Shown in pieces: positions 1 to 10,728 of a stretch of 64,000 nucleotides of DNA; positions within the stretch are counted from its first letter, which is position 1, and each line of letters starts with the position of its first letter. Location: NCBI GenBank assembly GCA_903772945.1, contig CAICTM010000408.1, positions 1 to 64,000 of the forward strand, written 5' to 3'. The position numbers were made by a program, and so were the translations under genes. The notes beneath the pieces were generated by a model. It was not told the DNA's origin. It saw nothing but the letters and a program-made list of their open reading frames with translations, and made no database searches. This stretch comes from Seminavis robusta. Lineage: Eukaryota; Bacillariophyta; Bacillariophyceae; Naviculales; Naviculaceae.

Positions 1-2445
1 ATGCTGTGACTTAGGATCGGGAAGGGAGAAGTTCTCCTTTTTATTGGCATCGCCATCTTTCGCAGGGAAAAATACTCTGTTCCACCCCAATGAAATGGTA
101 GTGAAATAAACTTGATTCTTAGGTCAAAGAGGTGTCTTGACTATGATCATGTCTTGCGCCCCCAGTTCTTGGTGACGTGTAATTCACATTCGATAATTCT
201 ATCTTCGTGGAATCAGGAGTATAGTGCCCTTACACTTCGTGCGGGTTTTAATTCCTTCATAGAAGCAGTCCGTAATGTTTGGACGCCCCATGTTTCTTCA
301 TGAGTAAACTCTTGCATGAGTTTGAGTAATTAAAGTTCGGATGCTCCTGTATCCAGTAGCAACAGAGTGAACGGGTTTTGTTTCCCTTTCTCTCTGTCTG
401 TTAAATCTAACATAGACGATAGTTTCGAGGTCTCTTGTCTTGCGACGTTGATGAGTTGATTGACCATGGACGAAGTTAACGATGCTGAACAGATCGTCAG
501 TGTCTAGTTGAGTAGTTGCTAGGCAATTATCTAATTTGCCGTAGACTTCATTAGTTGCAAACAAATCTTGTTTACTATTTAGTGAGATATCTTCATCACT
601 TAGGTATGAAAATCGGAACATGGTTCCGTTGAATCATCATCCTGCCTAATCCTTAGACGGAGATCTCTCCATCCGAATGATTGAAGTCGAATTCGGCAAG
701 CGCCTTGTCAACGGCAGCCATTTTCTTGTCCATCATGTTGATGGATCCAACAGAGGAGTCGTCCTCGTTGCGGAGTTGTCTGACTTGCGCTTGGCAACAT
801 TGTTGCATCGCTTTCTTCTTGCGATCAGCCTTGACCGCAGCGTTGGAAACTTTCTTCATGAGGACAGAGAGTTCCTTCTTGGTGTAGGTCTTGGCGTCGT
901 CGGACTTGCGCTTCCAAGTCTTGTTCTTGTTGTACGCTGGCTTGTTATCGTTGTCAGACGAGGACTGAGACTTGGCCTTGAGCTTCTTCAGAGTCATGCA
1001 GTCAGCAGTGTTGTGAGTGCTTGACTCGTGGTAGTCGCACCATTTTTCTTCGTTCTTGAAGATGGTCGTTGTTACGAGTAGACTTGTTCTTCTTGCTTTG
1101 TTTTCTTCGTAGGAGCTTGCTGGGCATCACCGCCCTTGTCAAAGTCTTCGGAGGATTCCATGCGTTCGCAGAATCCAATGGTTTCTCCGATAGGAGCTGA
1201 GAAAGGATCGAAAGTCGTGTTCGTCCATCTTCATCCACGAGCGTGGAATTCCATGACAAACAATGTCATGACTTCGTCATGGTTAACGTTTGGTTGGGTC
1301 CAAAGGTGGTAGACGAGAAGTTCATCGGTGTTCATCCGACTGAGGTTGTTGACATAAGCCCGAGTAGACATATCAGCAGGCTTACGCATCTTGCGGCGCA
1401 TGAAGCGTTTCTGCTTTTCAAGAGCCTTGTAGGGACAGACCGCTTCGATACAGGCATTTATGCCAAACGTAATGTCAGCATCGTCCAAAGCAGGCTGAGC
1501 TGCTCCGTTCCAGGCAGCCTGGAAACGTGCTTGGAAAGTGGCTTCGTCTTCACCACCACGTATGTCGCGTGGAGGAATGCCGTTGACTGCAATCTGGCGC
1601 AAGGCATTCCACAACGTACTTCACGGTGGCCTGCACAGCTAGATTCGTAACTGCTCTTTGCAGGCTAGAAGTCATTTCCTTGAGGAGGTTATGTTTGTCG
1701 GTAGGCGTACAATGGCGAGCCCAACGAAGACCTTCTCCATGCGTCCAGCCCACTTGATTGGTCTGACGTGGGAGTCGTCAGATCCATTGATGATTGGACC
1801 TTGAAGGTGTACTTGCGCTGTTAGCATCTGCTGGAACAGTGCGAAGTTTGTAGGTGTTAGAGCGAGAATCGTCGATTTCGCATTCATCGTCGAGGTTGAT
1901 GAGAGGAAGGATTTGGTTTGTCGCGCAGCTTAGACTCGAAGCTGGTGTATGCGTCTTTGGCAATCTTCATGGTGAGGAATAGGTTGAGGGTAGCTGAAAG
2001 CTATTGTGTTTGTTAACAAAATGCACTACGCTAAAAGCTAGTGTAAAGATCTTTCGAGTGTTTTGAGTTTGAGAGAATGAAAGTTATGAGAGGATTAGAA
2101 AGCTATGAAAACTAATCAACGAGAGAGATCACAATCAAGGATCGTAGATCTGAACTCCCGCGGGAGACTGTAGAGTGTGATAGAGTAGGTTGCGGTAGCA
2201 ATCCTACTCACTCCACGATCCAAAAACGGAACGCGTGGAAGACTTGTCAGCATTTATCTAGTAGCGTGGAAGTACTCCACGCTGGCTAAATATCTATAGC
2301 GATGTTTCATCATCAACCTAGTATGACTAGAGGCGGTCATGAGAACCCTGTCTCAATGACTATTCACGAGAGACTCAGTCATGAGTCGAACTCAGACCCT
2401 ATCTAGGATCGAGTCGCGAAATAAGGCTAAGAGCCGTGTATTGCA
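1..2445 (-). mobile_element. LTR retrotransposon fossil, gag end (copia-like)
   Basis: The open frames on the minus strand between about 300 and 1970 look like the capsid/nucleocapsid part of an LTR retroelement. They contain a gag-like helical stretch rich in Trp, Arg and Lys, and, near 1000, a zinc-knuckle-like pattern of Cys and His (C-x2-H-x4-H-x4-C). A long terminal repeat lies just upstream at about 2000-2445. Pol would lie off the left edge, so the copia assignment is inferred from the gag style common in diatom elements and is not proven. The copy is a fossil with several breaks. It is not recent, because its terminal repeat has clearly diverged from the second copy at 8115. Confidence 0.6.
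2000..2445 (-). repeat. LTR, left copy (reads leftward)
   Basis: Read on the minus strand it starts TGCAATACACGGCTCTTAGC at 2445. It is closely similar to the stretch starting at 8115 on the plus strand over roughly 240-330 bp, including a shared CTCCCGCGGGAG palindrome near its inner end. The TG start fits an LTR. The inner end is placed only approximately, just before the gag start near 1970. Confidence 0.65.
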
Positions 2446-2862
2446 GTTGGATTGTCAGACTAGCAAGTAGTAGTACTTTTTTTGCATGGAGGTCGATCTC
2501 GGTGCTGGAAATTTCTTCCAAGTCTTTGATACCATTTCTCAAGAGATCTTGCCTTTTTTCGGAATCTCAGTATGGTATGGTACTGGTACAATGGTACTCA
2601 CTTTTTGTTTGGCACAGGTTTCTTACTATCAGGTTTCGAGTGCACGCAATGGGCTTGGTAAAAGACACCCGAAGCCCCAAGAGCCCAATAAGGCCGACCC
2701 TAACCGTAGCAACATACGACAGCGACATGTTGAAATTTGGAGGATGTCAAGCTCTCTTCAATGACTCAACGCATTGAAAAGGCTTCGAGAAGAGATCTCG
2801 TATGCCGGCATGCGTGCTCGACATTTCAGCAAAATTTCGTATCATCTAAGAAGCACATAATG
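2446..2862. other. unassigned spacer between fossil elements
   Basis: There is no supported gene here. Short open frames exist on the plus strand but show no recognisable domain. The stretch separates the left LTR from the terminal repeat of the tyrosine-recombinase element. Confidence 0.4.
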
Positions 2863-2867
2863 GGGCG

Positions 2868-3093
2868 AGCGCAGACAAGCTGCGCTCGCCCAGAGCAGCT
2901 ACACACGACTAGTAGAGGATTAGGTGAGTGGAGAGACTCGGCCATTTACTGAGCCGACCGTCTCCAGTCCCCGGGGTACCATTTGGGACTGGGGAGTCCC
3001 GGATGGATCCCACACGGCGGAAGGGAGTCCCGGGAATGTGATGTTCCACGGGACAGCCTTGAGTCGTGCAACCAGGGAGGGAGAGGTGGGTTA
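2868..3093 (-). repeat. Outer terminal direct repeat (B2-like) of the recombinase element
   Basis: About 210 bp are nearly identical to 3558-3818, both starting GAGCGCAGACAAGCTGCGCT on the plus strand. The second copy has an extra insert of about 20-25 bp near its end. The starts are 690 bp apart. This arrangement of a repeat, a unique block and the same repeat lies downstream of the recombinase frame, as in PAT/Ngaro elements. Confidence 0.75.
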
Positions 3094-3557
3094 ATCTAAT
3101 CTAGGTTCTTGCTTTCAGCGTCGGCTGAATGAAGAATTGTGAGCTGAGAGAGAGACAACCTTCTTGCGATCGGCAGTTCAATGGCTGATCTTGGCTAGGT
3201 CGCTGGCTTTAGTGATTCATGGTTGCCGCTGTCGATCTTGCCAAATGTGGTCTTGGACGGGCGTCGTTGCCTTAAGGGTAATCCTGTTCGAGAGGCATTG
3301 AGAAGCTGATGCGGTGGTGCATCATCATGTGGGGTATCCAATTCCGGAACGCAGGAGATGACCTGCGAGATGTAGAGATGTACTTGAGTTGTAGGTGAGG
3401 AGCGTGGGAATTATTTTTGCAAATTGTGAGATGGTCCTCTCGGCAACCATGATTAGGGTCATAGTTGCGAGAAACCATCAGGGTTCAAGTTTCCATGCTG
3501 CGGGGGCGTGGAAACTCGGATGGGGGGGGTTCCCCAGGCGTGCTGCTGCTCGACACC

Positions 3558-3818
3558 GAGCGCAGACAAGCTGCGCTCGCCCAGAGCAGCTAGACACGAC
3601 TAGTAGAGGATTTGGTGAGTGGAGAGACTCGGCCATTTACTGACCCGACCGTCTCCAGTCCCCGGGGTACCATTCGTGACTGGGGAGTCCCGGATGGATC
3701 CCACACGGCAGAAGGGAGTCCAGGGAATGTGATGTTCCACGGAACAGCCTTGAGTCGTGCAACCCAAAAGCCAAAGGCAGAACAGGGAGGGAGCGTAGCG
3801 GGGTGGGAGAAGTAACCC
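3558..3818 (-). repeat. Inner terminal direct repeat (B1-like) of the recombinase element
   Basis: This is the second copy of the 2868-3093 repeat, in the same orientation. The 464 bp between the two copies would be the A2 block. No matching A1 block was found near 8114, which suggests that the 5' end of the element is missing. Confidence 0.7.
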
Positions 3819-6800
3819 ACTGTCCAGGTGTAGGCAAGGACAGGGGGGCGAGGACTAGGGTAGGTTAGTCCTCGTAGAGTTCTTCGTGGAGAAGAATCTC
3901 ATTGAAGTGTTGGGGCGCTTGTGTCGGGAGGAGGTGGCGATCGTAGGTGCCTCCCGGGAAGTTGTACGCCCCATGGTCCAACATCTGTTGGGAGTAGTGG
4001 TGGGTGGCGACAGCGGCTTGGATGTGCAGGTAGTGGAGCATAGTGCAATGGCATCGGACTTCCAGCGGTTTAGAAGGCGGATGGCATCCGAGTCAACATG
4101 TGCGCAGAGAAGGGCTGTGGCGCCACCAGGACGGAGGGAGCGGGAAGAGACCTTGTCAGGGTTGATGCCGGTGTCGTGGGAGATGAGGGCCGCAGCGTGG
4201 CTGAGGGCGTTTGGTGATGAACTGGGGCTTCACAGGATACCACCGGTTGCGGGCCGCATTGAAGTGGTTGAAGAGGGGAGTATCGGCATCGACGCCATTG
4301 GTACGGAGGTGGTAGACCACACGCGCGAGTGACTTCACCGGGCAAAGCCACGGATCAGAGGTCGGGCGGTGGCCCACGGATTCGCCGCGGACAGCATTCT
4401 TTTGGTCAGTGAACGTAAACGTGGCATCGGTGAGGCACGCGTGGTGTTTCACGTCATTCAAAGAGATGGTGTCTCCGCGGACTTGGAGGCCGCCGCGGAC
4501 AGTGAAGGAGACATCACAGAGGCGAAAGGCTTGGCTTCGGGATTCAGGGTTCCTGGCATCCAGGTGCTCTGCAGGGCGTTGAAGCCAGAAGAAGGCGAGG
4601 ATGCAGAGGTCGTGGACGTGGCGGTTGAGGGTTCCCCAGGTGGCGTCGTCCTTGTCCAGGGCATCGAGCATAGCTCGGAGGATGGAGAGGTTGACGGGGT
4701 AGGCTTGGTCAAGGGGTCCATCTTCATCCCTGAGTCCTTTGAGGAAAGCAGCGAGTATTGGATGGTTGTGGTCGGATCCTGCTTTGAGCTTTCTGGGATC
4801 CGGGTGACCCAGGTCGGTGATCCCCTTCCCACCGGCAAGAAGGGCCTTGTCCACTGAGTCAGCTCGGACATTGTTAGACTGGCGGTAACGGTTTCCGAAG
4901 ACGAGGAGGTAGCAGGCTCGGATCTTTTGGTCAGGGATATCACAGAGGGATGGGTTGACGCCGAGGCCCGCGCAGAAGTCACACCATCGTCCGAAGGTCC
5001 GGTCTCGGGCGGCGGCTGTCTTGGAGACAATGTTTTTGGAATCGGTCTGCAGCGCAAGGCGGAGATCAACAGTGAACTGACCTCGGGTGGCAGAGTCAAC
5101 ACCTGCCAGGGTCTGTTCTGCAGATAGCGCTGCTCAAAGTGGGCGAGAAGTTCAGGCAGGGTGAGGTGTTGCAGACGCGATGCATCATCAGCCATCACGT
5201 TGGCAGGACCCGAGATGTAGGACGAGAGGGCGCGGTAGCGGTGCTCTCGCTGGTGGTGGCAGGCGTAGTTGCAGAGGAACGCCGCAGGGCCATCTGAAGT
5301 CACCGCCCCTTTGGAGACTCTGGAGACGGCATGGGTGTTGTCCGAGAGAGTGTAGAGGGTGGCGTAGGTGACGCAGTGCCGTGCCGCTTGCAAGGAGTGT
5401 TGCGCAAGGATGGCGGCTTGCTTGAGGTCACTGTTGGTGACGGTTTCCTTCGGGTTGTCCGTGGACACGAGCTGAGCCTGCACATCGGGAGGGAACCTCC
5501 ATAAGTAGGGAGTTTCCTCGGAGTCAAAGTAGACACCGCCCATTCCCGCCTTGGCGGCGTCAGTGGCGCCAAAGAAGGACGGGTCCTGGGGGACGATCTC
5601 AGCCAAGTGTGTTGGGCGGTGGCAGAGGCTGGCAGCCAGATCAGCAAAGGCATCGATGTGGGATCTCAGCGCAGTGTTGATCCGGATTCTTCCTCCTTTG
5701 GACTTCGTGGGGGCGAGCTAGAGTGCGCTGAAGAGTCCAGCGGAGCCCCGGATGGCTACAGAGACAAAGCGCAGTTTGCTGAGGATTTGCATCCAACGCT
5801 TGTGGCTGACTCTGCGACACCCAGCTAGTTCCTTGAAGATGTTGGCAAGCGCTTGCTTCCGGTGGGGTGTCGATGATCGAAGGGTGTCGATGATCCAATC
5901 CAGAATGAGTTTTCGAGTAGCCCAGCTTCCATCTCCTTGCAGGAGTTTCTTGAGCGAGACTGCCTCATTTCGGTGTTTTTCGCTGAGGTTGGGGCGCACG
6001 AGAATCTCGTCAATGGCATGGAGTAAGTGGCTACCTGCGCAGCGCTTTCATACGGCGCTTTCCTCCTTGGCCGAGTTGGATGAAGTCGTCAACGAAACCA
6101 TCATTTCGCCCGATGGGCTGGAGCAAAGGTCTATTCGAGGGTCCCGCGAAGTGGTCCGGTTCGGCCTCCAAGGTGGAGGTGGCGATCCCAAGGAGTTCTT
6201 GCGTTGCCGCATGGTCCTCCTTCTCCCGTGGTCTAGGAGTGGTGGACGGGTCCAGGTCATCCATTGCCTCGGCATGATGCTCAAGTCTGTGTGGAGGACA
6301 GGCTCTGGGGACTTCAGGAAGCGTTCATTTGCTCGGTCGCAGGTGGTCTCTGACATGCCACTGAAAGTGGGCGGCGACTCGACCCATCCCATGGTACATG
6401 ACATTGGGACGGCCACCAGTTGGGGCTCACCTTCATAGCGAGGCAGAACCAGCGCGAGTCGGATGCAGTCGGAAGGGTTCAGGAACATGCGGTAGAAGCC
6501 GCACTTGGGGTTCGCGTGACGCACATCATACAAGATGCGCGGCAGGGCATTTCCAAATTGCATGGCCTCGGGCGGCGCGTGATGTGATGTGATGTGGTTT
6601 CGAACCCCAGTTCCAGGTGTGGTCGCTGATGAGTCGGGGTTTGCAGTCTCTTTCCACCTTGACCGCAGCGGCAGATAGAAGGAGGGAGGGTTCGTCCTTG
6701 ACGAGGTCGAATGGAAGGACAGCCCAGAACGGAAGGACAGCCCAGAACTTGTTCTCGATGAACTCGGAAAATTCCTCACGGAGGAAGTCGGAATGCTCAG

Positions 6801-8114
6801 TAGCAGATTTGTGGCAGCCGCGGCGGATGCATTCCTCCTTCTGTTCCGTCGTCCAGGGAGGTGATTCGTTTTGTACGGGGACCCCATGGTCTCTCCAGTG
6901 ACAGAGCAAGGGGATGGCAGGATGGTCGACATCCTCCAAGTTCGGAGCAAGGTAGGAGCGCCCTCTGAAGTCGGCGACAAAGGATTCCCACGTCTCTGTC
7001 TTCGAGTAGGCTGAGCAAAGGTTTTGGACTAACGTACCTAGTCTGTCAGTTCGGATTGATCTGATGTCAACGACAGGGCTAGTAGTTTTAGTGGTGTTTG
7101 ATGTAGTAGATGAAGGCGGTCAGCATTTCTTAGGCGATCCAGGCAGTAGACCAGCCGACCGCTTTGATGATGAAGACATTAACAGCGAGGCTGCGTGTGA
7201 GAGGGCGTGAATTGAAGTGGTAGATTCGTCGAGTGAAGGTGTTTTGCGAGCAGGAGTGAAGGTGTTTTGCGAGCAGGAGTGCTCCTGTTAGTCCTTGGAG
7301 GTTTCACAGGAGAGACATCGCGACCAAATGGGCGGAGACCAAACTGCTTGCGAGGCATGGACCCCACCGAGATAGGAGCGGGAGCTCCAATACGGGTGGC
7401 GAGCCCAGGCGTGGAAACTCAGGGCTGTGGATCAGCAACTCCACAGTCCGTGAGGAGAGTGTGGAGCTTCTGCACCGTAGCCGCTGAGTAGCGCTTGTGG
7501 GTGGCAGCGCGCTTGCATCTGGAGGTACAGCTGCCTTTGAGGGCCCAGGCCATACAGACGTCTTGACCACCGTGCTTGGGGATAGTGTACTGGTGGTCCT
7601 TGGTCGTCTCAGTGATGGAGCGGAACCCAGAGTCCTGGAAACGCTTCAAGAGGTCCTCATCGCCGTAGACGTTGGTAACGGGGTGTGCTCCTGTTTGCTG
7701 TTGGTTGGCTCCGACAGGCTTCTTGCTAGGCGGCTCGGGAGCAGGCTTGAAGAACGAGTACCAGTGAGCAGGGAGCTCCGCGAGAGACGAGGCACGGGAG
7801 GACTGAACGAGTCTAGTGAGTGTTCCAAAGTTGGGGGCAGCAGCGCCCAGCTTTAGGACAGCTTCGTTGACCCACAAGAAGTAATCTTGTTGGACCTCGA
7901 AGAGGATGCGACCGCACAAGTCCACCGCCACACTTTGGTTGTCAGCGTGTAGGCCATGGATGGTGTGGAGGTAGGATCCCAGCGAGAGGGCCACATCTCG
8001 CACGGCGCGCGAAACTGGATGGTTTCCCCACGTCTATCATGATGGAGAAGCCATAGAGTTTCTCCTCCGCACAGCGAGCATCGGTGGGAAACTTGACGTC
8101 TGTGGAAGTGATAG

Positions 8115-8440
8115 TGCAATACACAGCTCTTAGCCTTATTCGCGACTCGATCCTAGATAGGGTTTGAGTTCGACTCATGACGTAGTCCTTCGCGAATAGT
8201 CATTGAGACAGGGTTCTCATGACTCCTAGTCATACTAGGTTGTCGATGGAACATCGCTCTAGATATTTAGCCGGCGTGGAAAGCTTCTACGCTACTAGAC
8301 AGCTACTAGCTGAAGTTTCCACGTGTTCCGGAAATGGACTGTGGAGTACGTTGAGTTATTACCATAACCTGTGATATCACACTTCGAGGCCTCCCGCGGG
8401 AGACCAACTTCAATGAGCTTCACAACAATCTCTCTCATTA
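8115..8440 (+). repeat. LTR, right copy (reads rightward), solo or truncated
   Basis: It starts TGCAATACACAGCTCTTAGC and follows the left LTR (2445 leftward) in reverse complement for about 330 bp, with visible substitutions and small gaps. No gag-like frame follows it on the plus strand, so it is a solo or cut LTR. It abuts the gag-like end of the recombinase element exactly. Confidence 0.65.
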
Positions 8441-9624
8441 TGCATTTCTGCGGGGCCACTTTGGTGGAGTGCTGCTCCGGGCCTGGTTCTGATATCCTCT
8501 GTTGTGGGGCCTTTTTGCGTTTTCTCAAGGCCGTTGCGCTCCAGAGGAGGTCACACACATTCTGTCCCTCATGGCATGAGTCTCTTGTATCACCATTGAC
8601 ACTCAAACAGAACCAACCGAAACGCAGGCCGAAACAGCTTCCTTGTAATTTCTTGGGAGACGTAGGTTCCAAGGGTCAAAGTCATTGTACTTTGGTACAA
8701 TTCACAAACATCCGGTCCCTCACCAAGGCAGTGTGGGCCTCTTGTGGTATCCTTTTGATGGTCTTAAGGCTATAGAGCTGTTTATGCTACTATTGCTTTG
8801 TGCCTAACCCAAGCTGTGTGAGTGGTGGCATTGGCCACACTCATACAGCTGTGAACTCTTTAAAAAGACAAAAGGGTGGGATGGGTCAGGGAAAGCGAAA
8901 ACATGGGCAATGCACTTGTGTAGCTCTAGTAACCATCTGTAGGTGACCATTATCATTGCTCTGGTCTGTTGGAAGAGGAATGAAAAATGAGGAGGAGCGA
9001 GAGGACTGCAGAGGTGCCAGTCCGATCCGCGGTACATTCCTCTAGACGCACAGTTGCTCCTACTTTATGCTCTCGGTGCAATGCTTGAATCTGTCTACAG
9101 AAGCCTCCAAAACGTAGACGAGAAAAGTTCGATGAGAGAAGGGACGACTAAAGTAACAAATTGTTATTAAGGTTGTTCCCCTCTAGACTATACCGGTAGA
9201 GAAGGGGCGACTATCTCTTGACTCGTACTACCGTGCATAACAAGGACGAACAAATAATACATTGCTTTCTTCGAGGGGTCGTCACGTTGTCACTTCCCCA
9301 CTACGGTATTGTTGGTGGCAAAGAGAGCGAACCGTGAAGAAAATGAGGAAATTAGATTGCGAGAAAAAGGCTCCGTTTTGCTTGGTGGGAGAATCTAAAA
9401 ACATCTATCTACCGGTATCCCAGCTTGCAAAAGTTGCTCGGAAGAAACCCCAGCCTGCCTTCTGAGCGCGCTCTTGAGAAGCGCTCCATTACCGGAGTAA
9501 GTATAGATTGTTGAGGATACGCGGGGGTTTCTATCAGTGTTGGCCTTTTTCCCACGGCACATGATCATGCCAGCTGCCTAGAGCTAGCTAGCTTGGTAGA
9601 ACCGGGTTTTTATCCCCATCCACC
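8441..9624. other. intergenic, no gene seen
   Basis: Short open frames only, with no recognisable domain or consistent frame. Two TACCGGTA motifs occur near 9190 and 9410. Confidence 0.4.
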
Positions 9625-10071
9625 CTACTTGTCCCCTGGAAGTTTGGAATCTTCTGGCTCGGTTGCTGCTGCTGTTGTCTCGGCTGCTGGTGGTGCCGCT
9701 GCAGAAGAGAGTGCCATGATTTTACCAAACATGGCTTGATGTTTGTTCTGCGACGGCACTGCTGCTGCAGCTGCTGCTGCAGCCGCTGCTCCTTCCTTGG
9801 TTTGTTTCTCCTGTGCCACCCTTTGCATCAGAGTTTCCGTCAGCCGCTTATTCTCTTCTCGTGTCTCCTTGATGGTCGCCATCAAATTCTGCATCATCTC
9901 CAACTCCTCCTCATCTTCTTCTTCAGAGTCGTCGTCTTCATCCGACCCATCGTCTTCGTCGTCCGAGTGATCTTCGTCTCCTCCTTCCTCCCCACCATAA
10001 GACTCGTCTTCTTCGTCCTCGACCATCTCTTGTGCACCTTCTTCTGTCTTGAGCTTCTTCGTTGTTACCAT
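9625..10071 (-). CDS. Acidic, alanine-tract hypothetical protein
   Basis: 148 residues, unknown family. The ATG at 10071 sits in a good context (ACCATGG). The N terminus is basic (KKLKTEE). Residues about 17-55 are an almost continuous Asp/Glu/Ser run with many casein-kinase-2-like sites. A short predicted helix follows (EELEMMQNLMATIKETREENKRL, given here only as positions 54-76), which may form a coiled coil. A ten-alanine run sits near residue 97, and the tail is rich in Ala, Pro and Thr. Such acidic plus coiled-coil proteins are often nuclear or chromatin-associated, but nothing here proves that. It lies downstream of the large minus-strand membrane protein gene, separated by about 650 bp. 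The frame is open and composition-biased, so a chance ORF in low-complexity DNA is possible; the opposite strand is also partly open. Confidence 0.5.
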   Translation of the reverse strand: MVTTKKLKTEEGAQEMVEDEEDESYGGEEGGDEDHSDDEDDGSDEDDDSEEEDEEELEMMQNLMATIKETREENKRLTETLMQRVAQEKQTKEGAAAAAAAAAAVPSQNKHQAMFGKIMALSSAAAPPAAETTAAATEPEDSKLPGDK

Positions 10072-10728
10072 GGCTAATCGCTGGCTAGATGTATGAGGGT
10101 TTCTTTTGTCTTGATGGAAAGAAGAGGCAGGTCAGTGATCCGGTTGCGGAGCTCATGCTGGCATGCTGTCATGGTCGACGAAGCGACTGCAACGAACGAA
10201 CGCACCTTTTTGAGACGGGATTGTATCCATCCGCAGGTTTCTCGTGACTCAAAGCGTTCGAGACCGCAAAGCTGTTGAGACATTTTTGGCACCGCTTGTA
10301 CCAGTACGATACCGGTACGGCCCGTTGTTACTCACTAGCTAGTGGAAAGTAGAAGCACGAACGCAACACCGGGACCTGTGCGATATACATGTAATAGCTG
10401 AGGGACATCCATTTTGTTGCACCAATCAATGCATATACATGCTACAAGCAGTTCAAAGACCCCAATGAGGCGTCAGAGAACCATTGCCCTTGCGATACAC
10501 ATTCGCATCAAGTTGTTGCAGAGTTCGGGCATTTTTAAGAGCATGGGTGCCCCCGGAATGAAAACGCTACCTACAGTGGCTGGGCCTGTTGCCGATGGGC
10601 TGAAAGGGGGGTCATTGGGGAAAACGGTTCTGCATGCTAGTTTCCTCGTCCTCTCCTTTGTTGCCTTTTCTTATGGCTCGATTGATTACCCTGCTGGAGC
10701 TGGCCCGGTCTGGGCGATCACATGAGGT
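10072..10728. other. intergenic between two minus-strand genes
   Basis: This would hold the 3' region of the upstream membrane protein gene and the promoter of the acidic protein gene. A plus-strand open frame at 10414-10725 has no domain and is not annotated. No SECIS-like core (ATGA...AA...TGA helix) was seen by eye downstream of 10729. Confidence 0.4.

Larger units (their letters stand above)
2863..8114 (-). mobile_element. Tyrosine-recombinase retrotransposon fossil (DIRS/PAT-like)
   Basis: Read on the minus strand the element shows, in order, a gag-like region with a Cys/His finger (about 8110-7420), a reverse transcriptase region (about 7000-6050, with motif RLISDHTW), an RNase H-like region (about 5600-5100, with TDAAKAGMGG and SGPANVMADDASRL), and a tyrosine recombinase (about 4860-4000, with a core ending in SLRPGGATALL and LLGRWKSDAM-like motifs). 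RT plus RNase H plus tyrosine recombinase without an integrase defines the DIRS order. The terminal direct repeats at 2868-3093 and 3558-3818 fit the split-direct-repeat layout of PAT/Ngaro types (B1-A2-B2). The matching A1 end is not found, and the element stops abruptly against an LTR at 8115. It is broken in several places and is an old copy. Confidence 0.75.

Noticed and set aside
10414-10725. 103-codon plus-strand frame with a hydrophobic stretch
   Set aside because: No family, and it would overlap the presumed 3' region of the membrane protein gene.
10072-10728. SECIS element to support selenocysteine at 11257
   Set aside because: No ATGA / AA / TGA core with flanking helices was recognised by eye; a covariance search was not possible.
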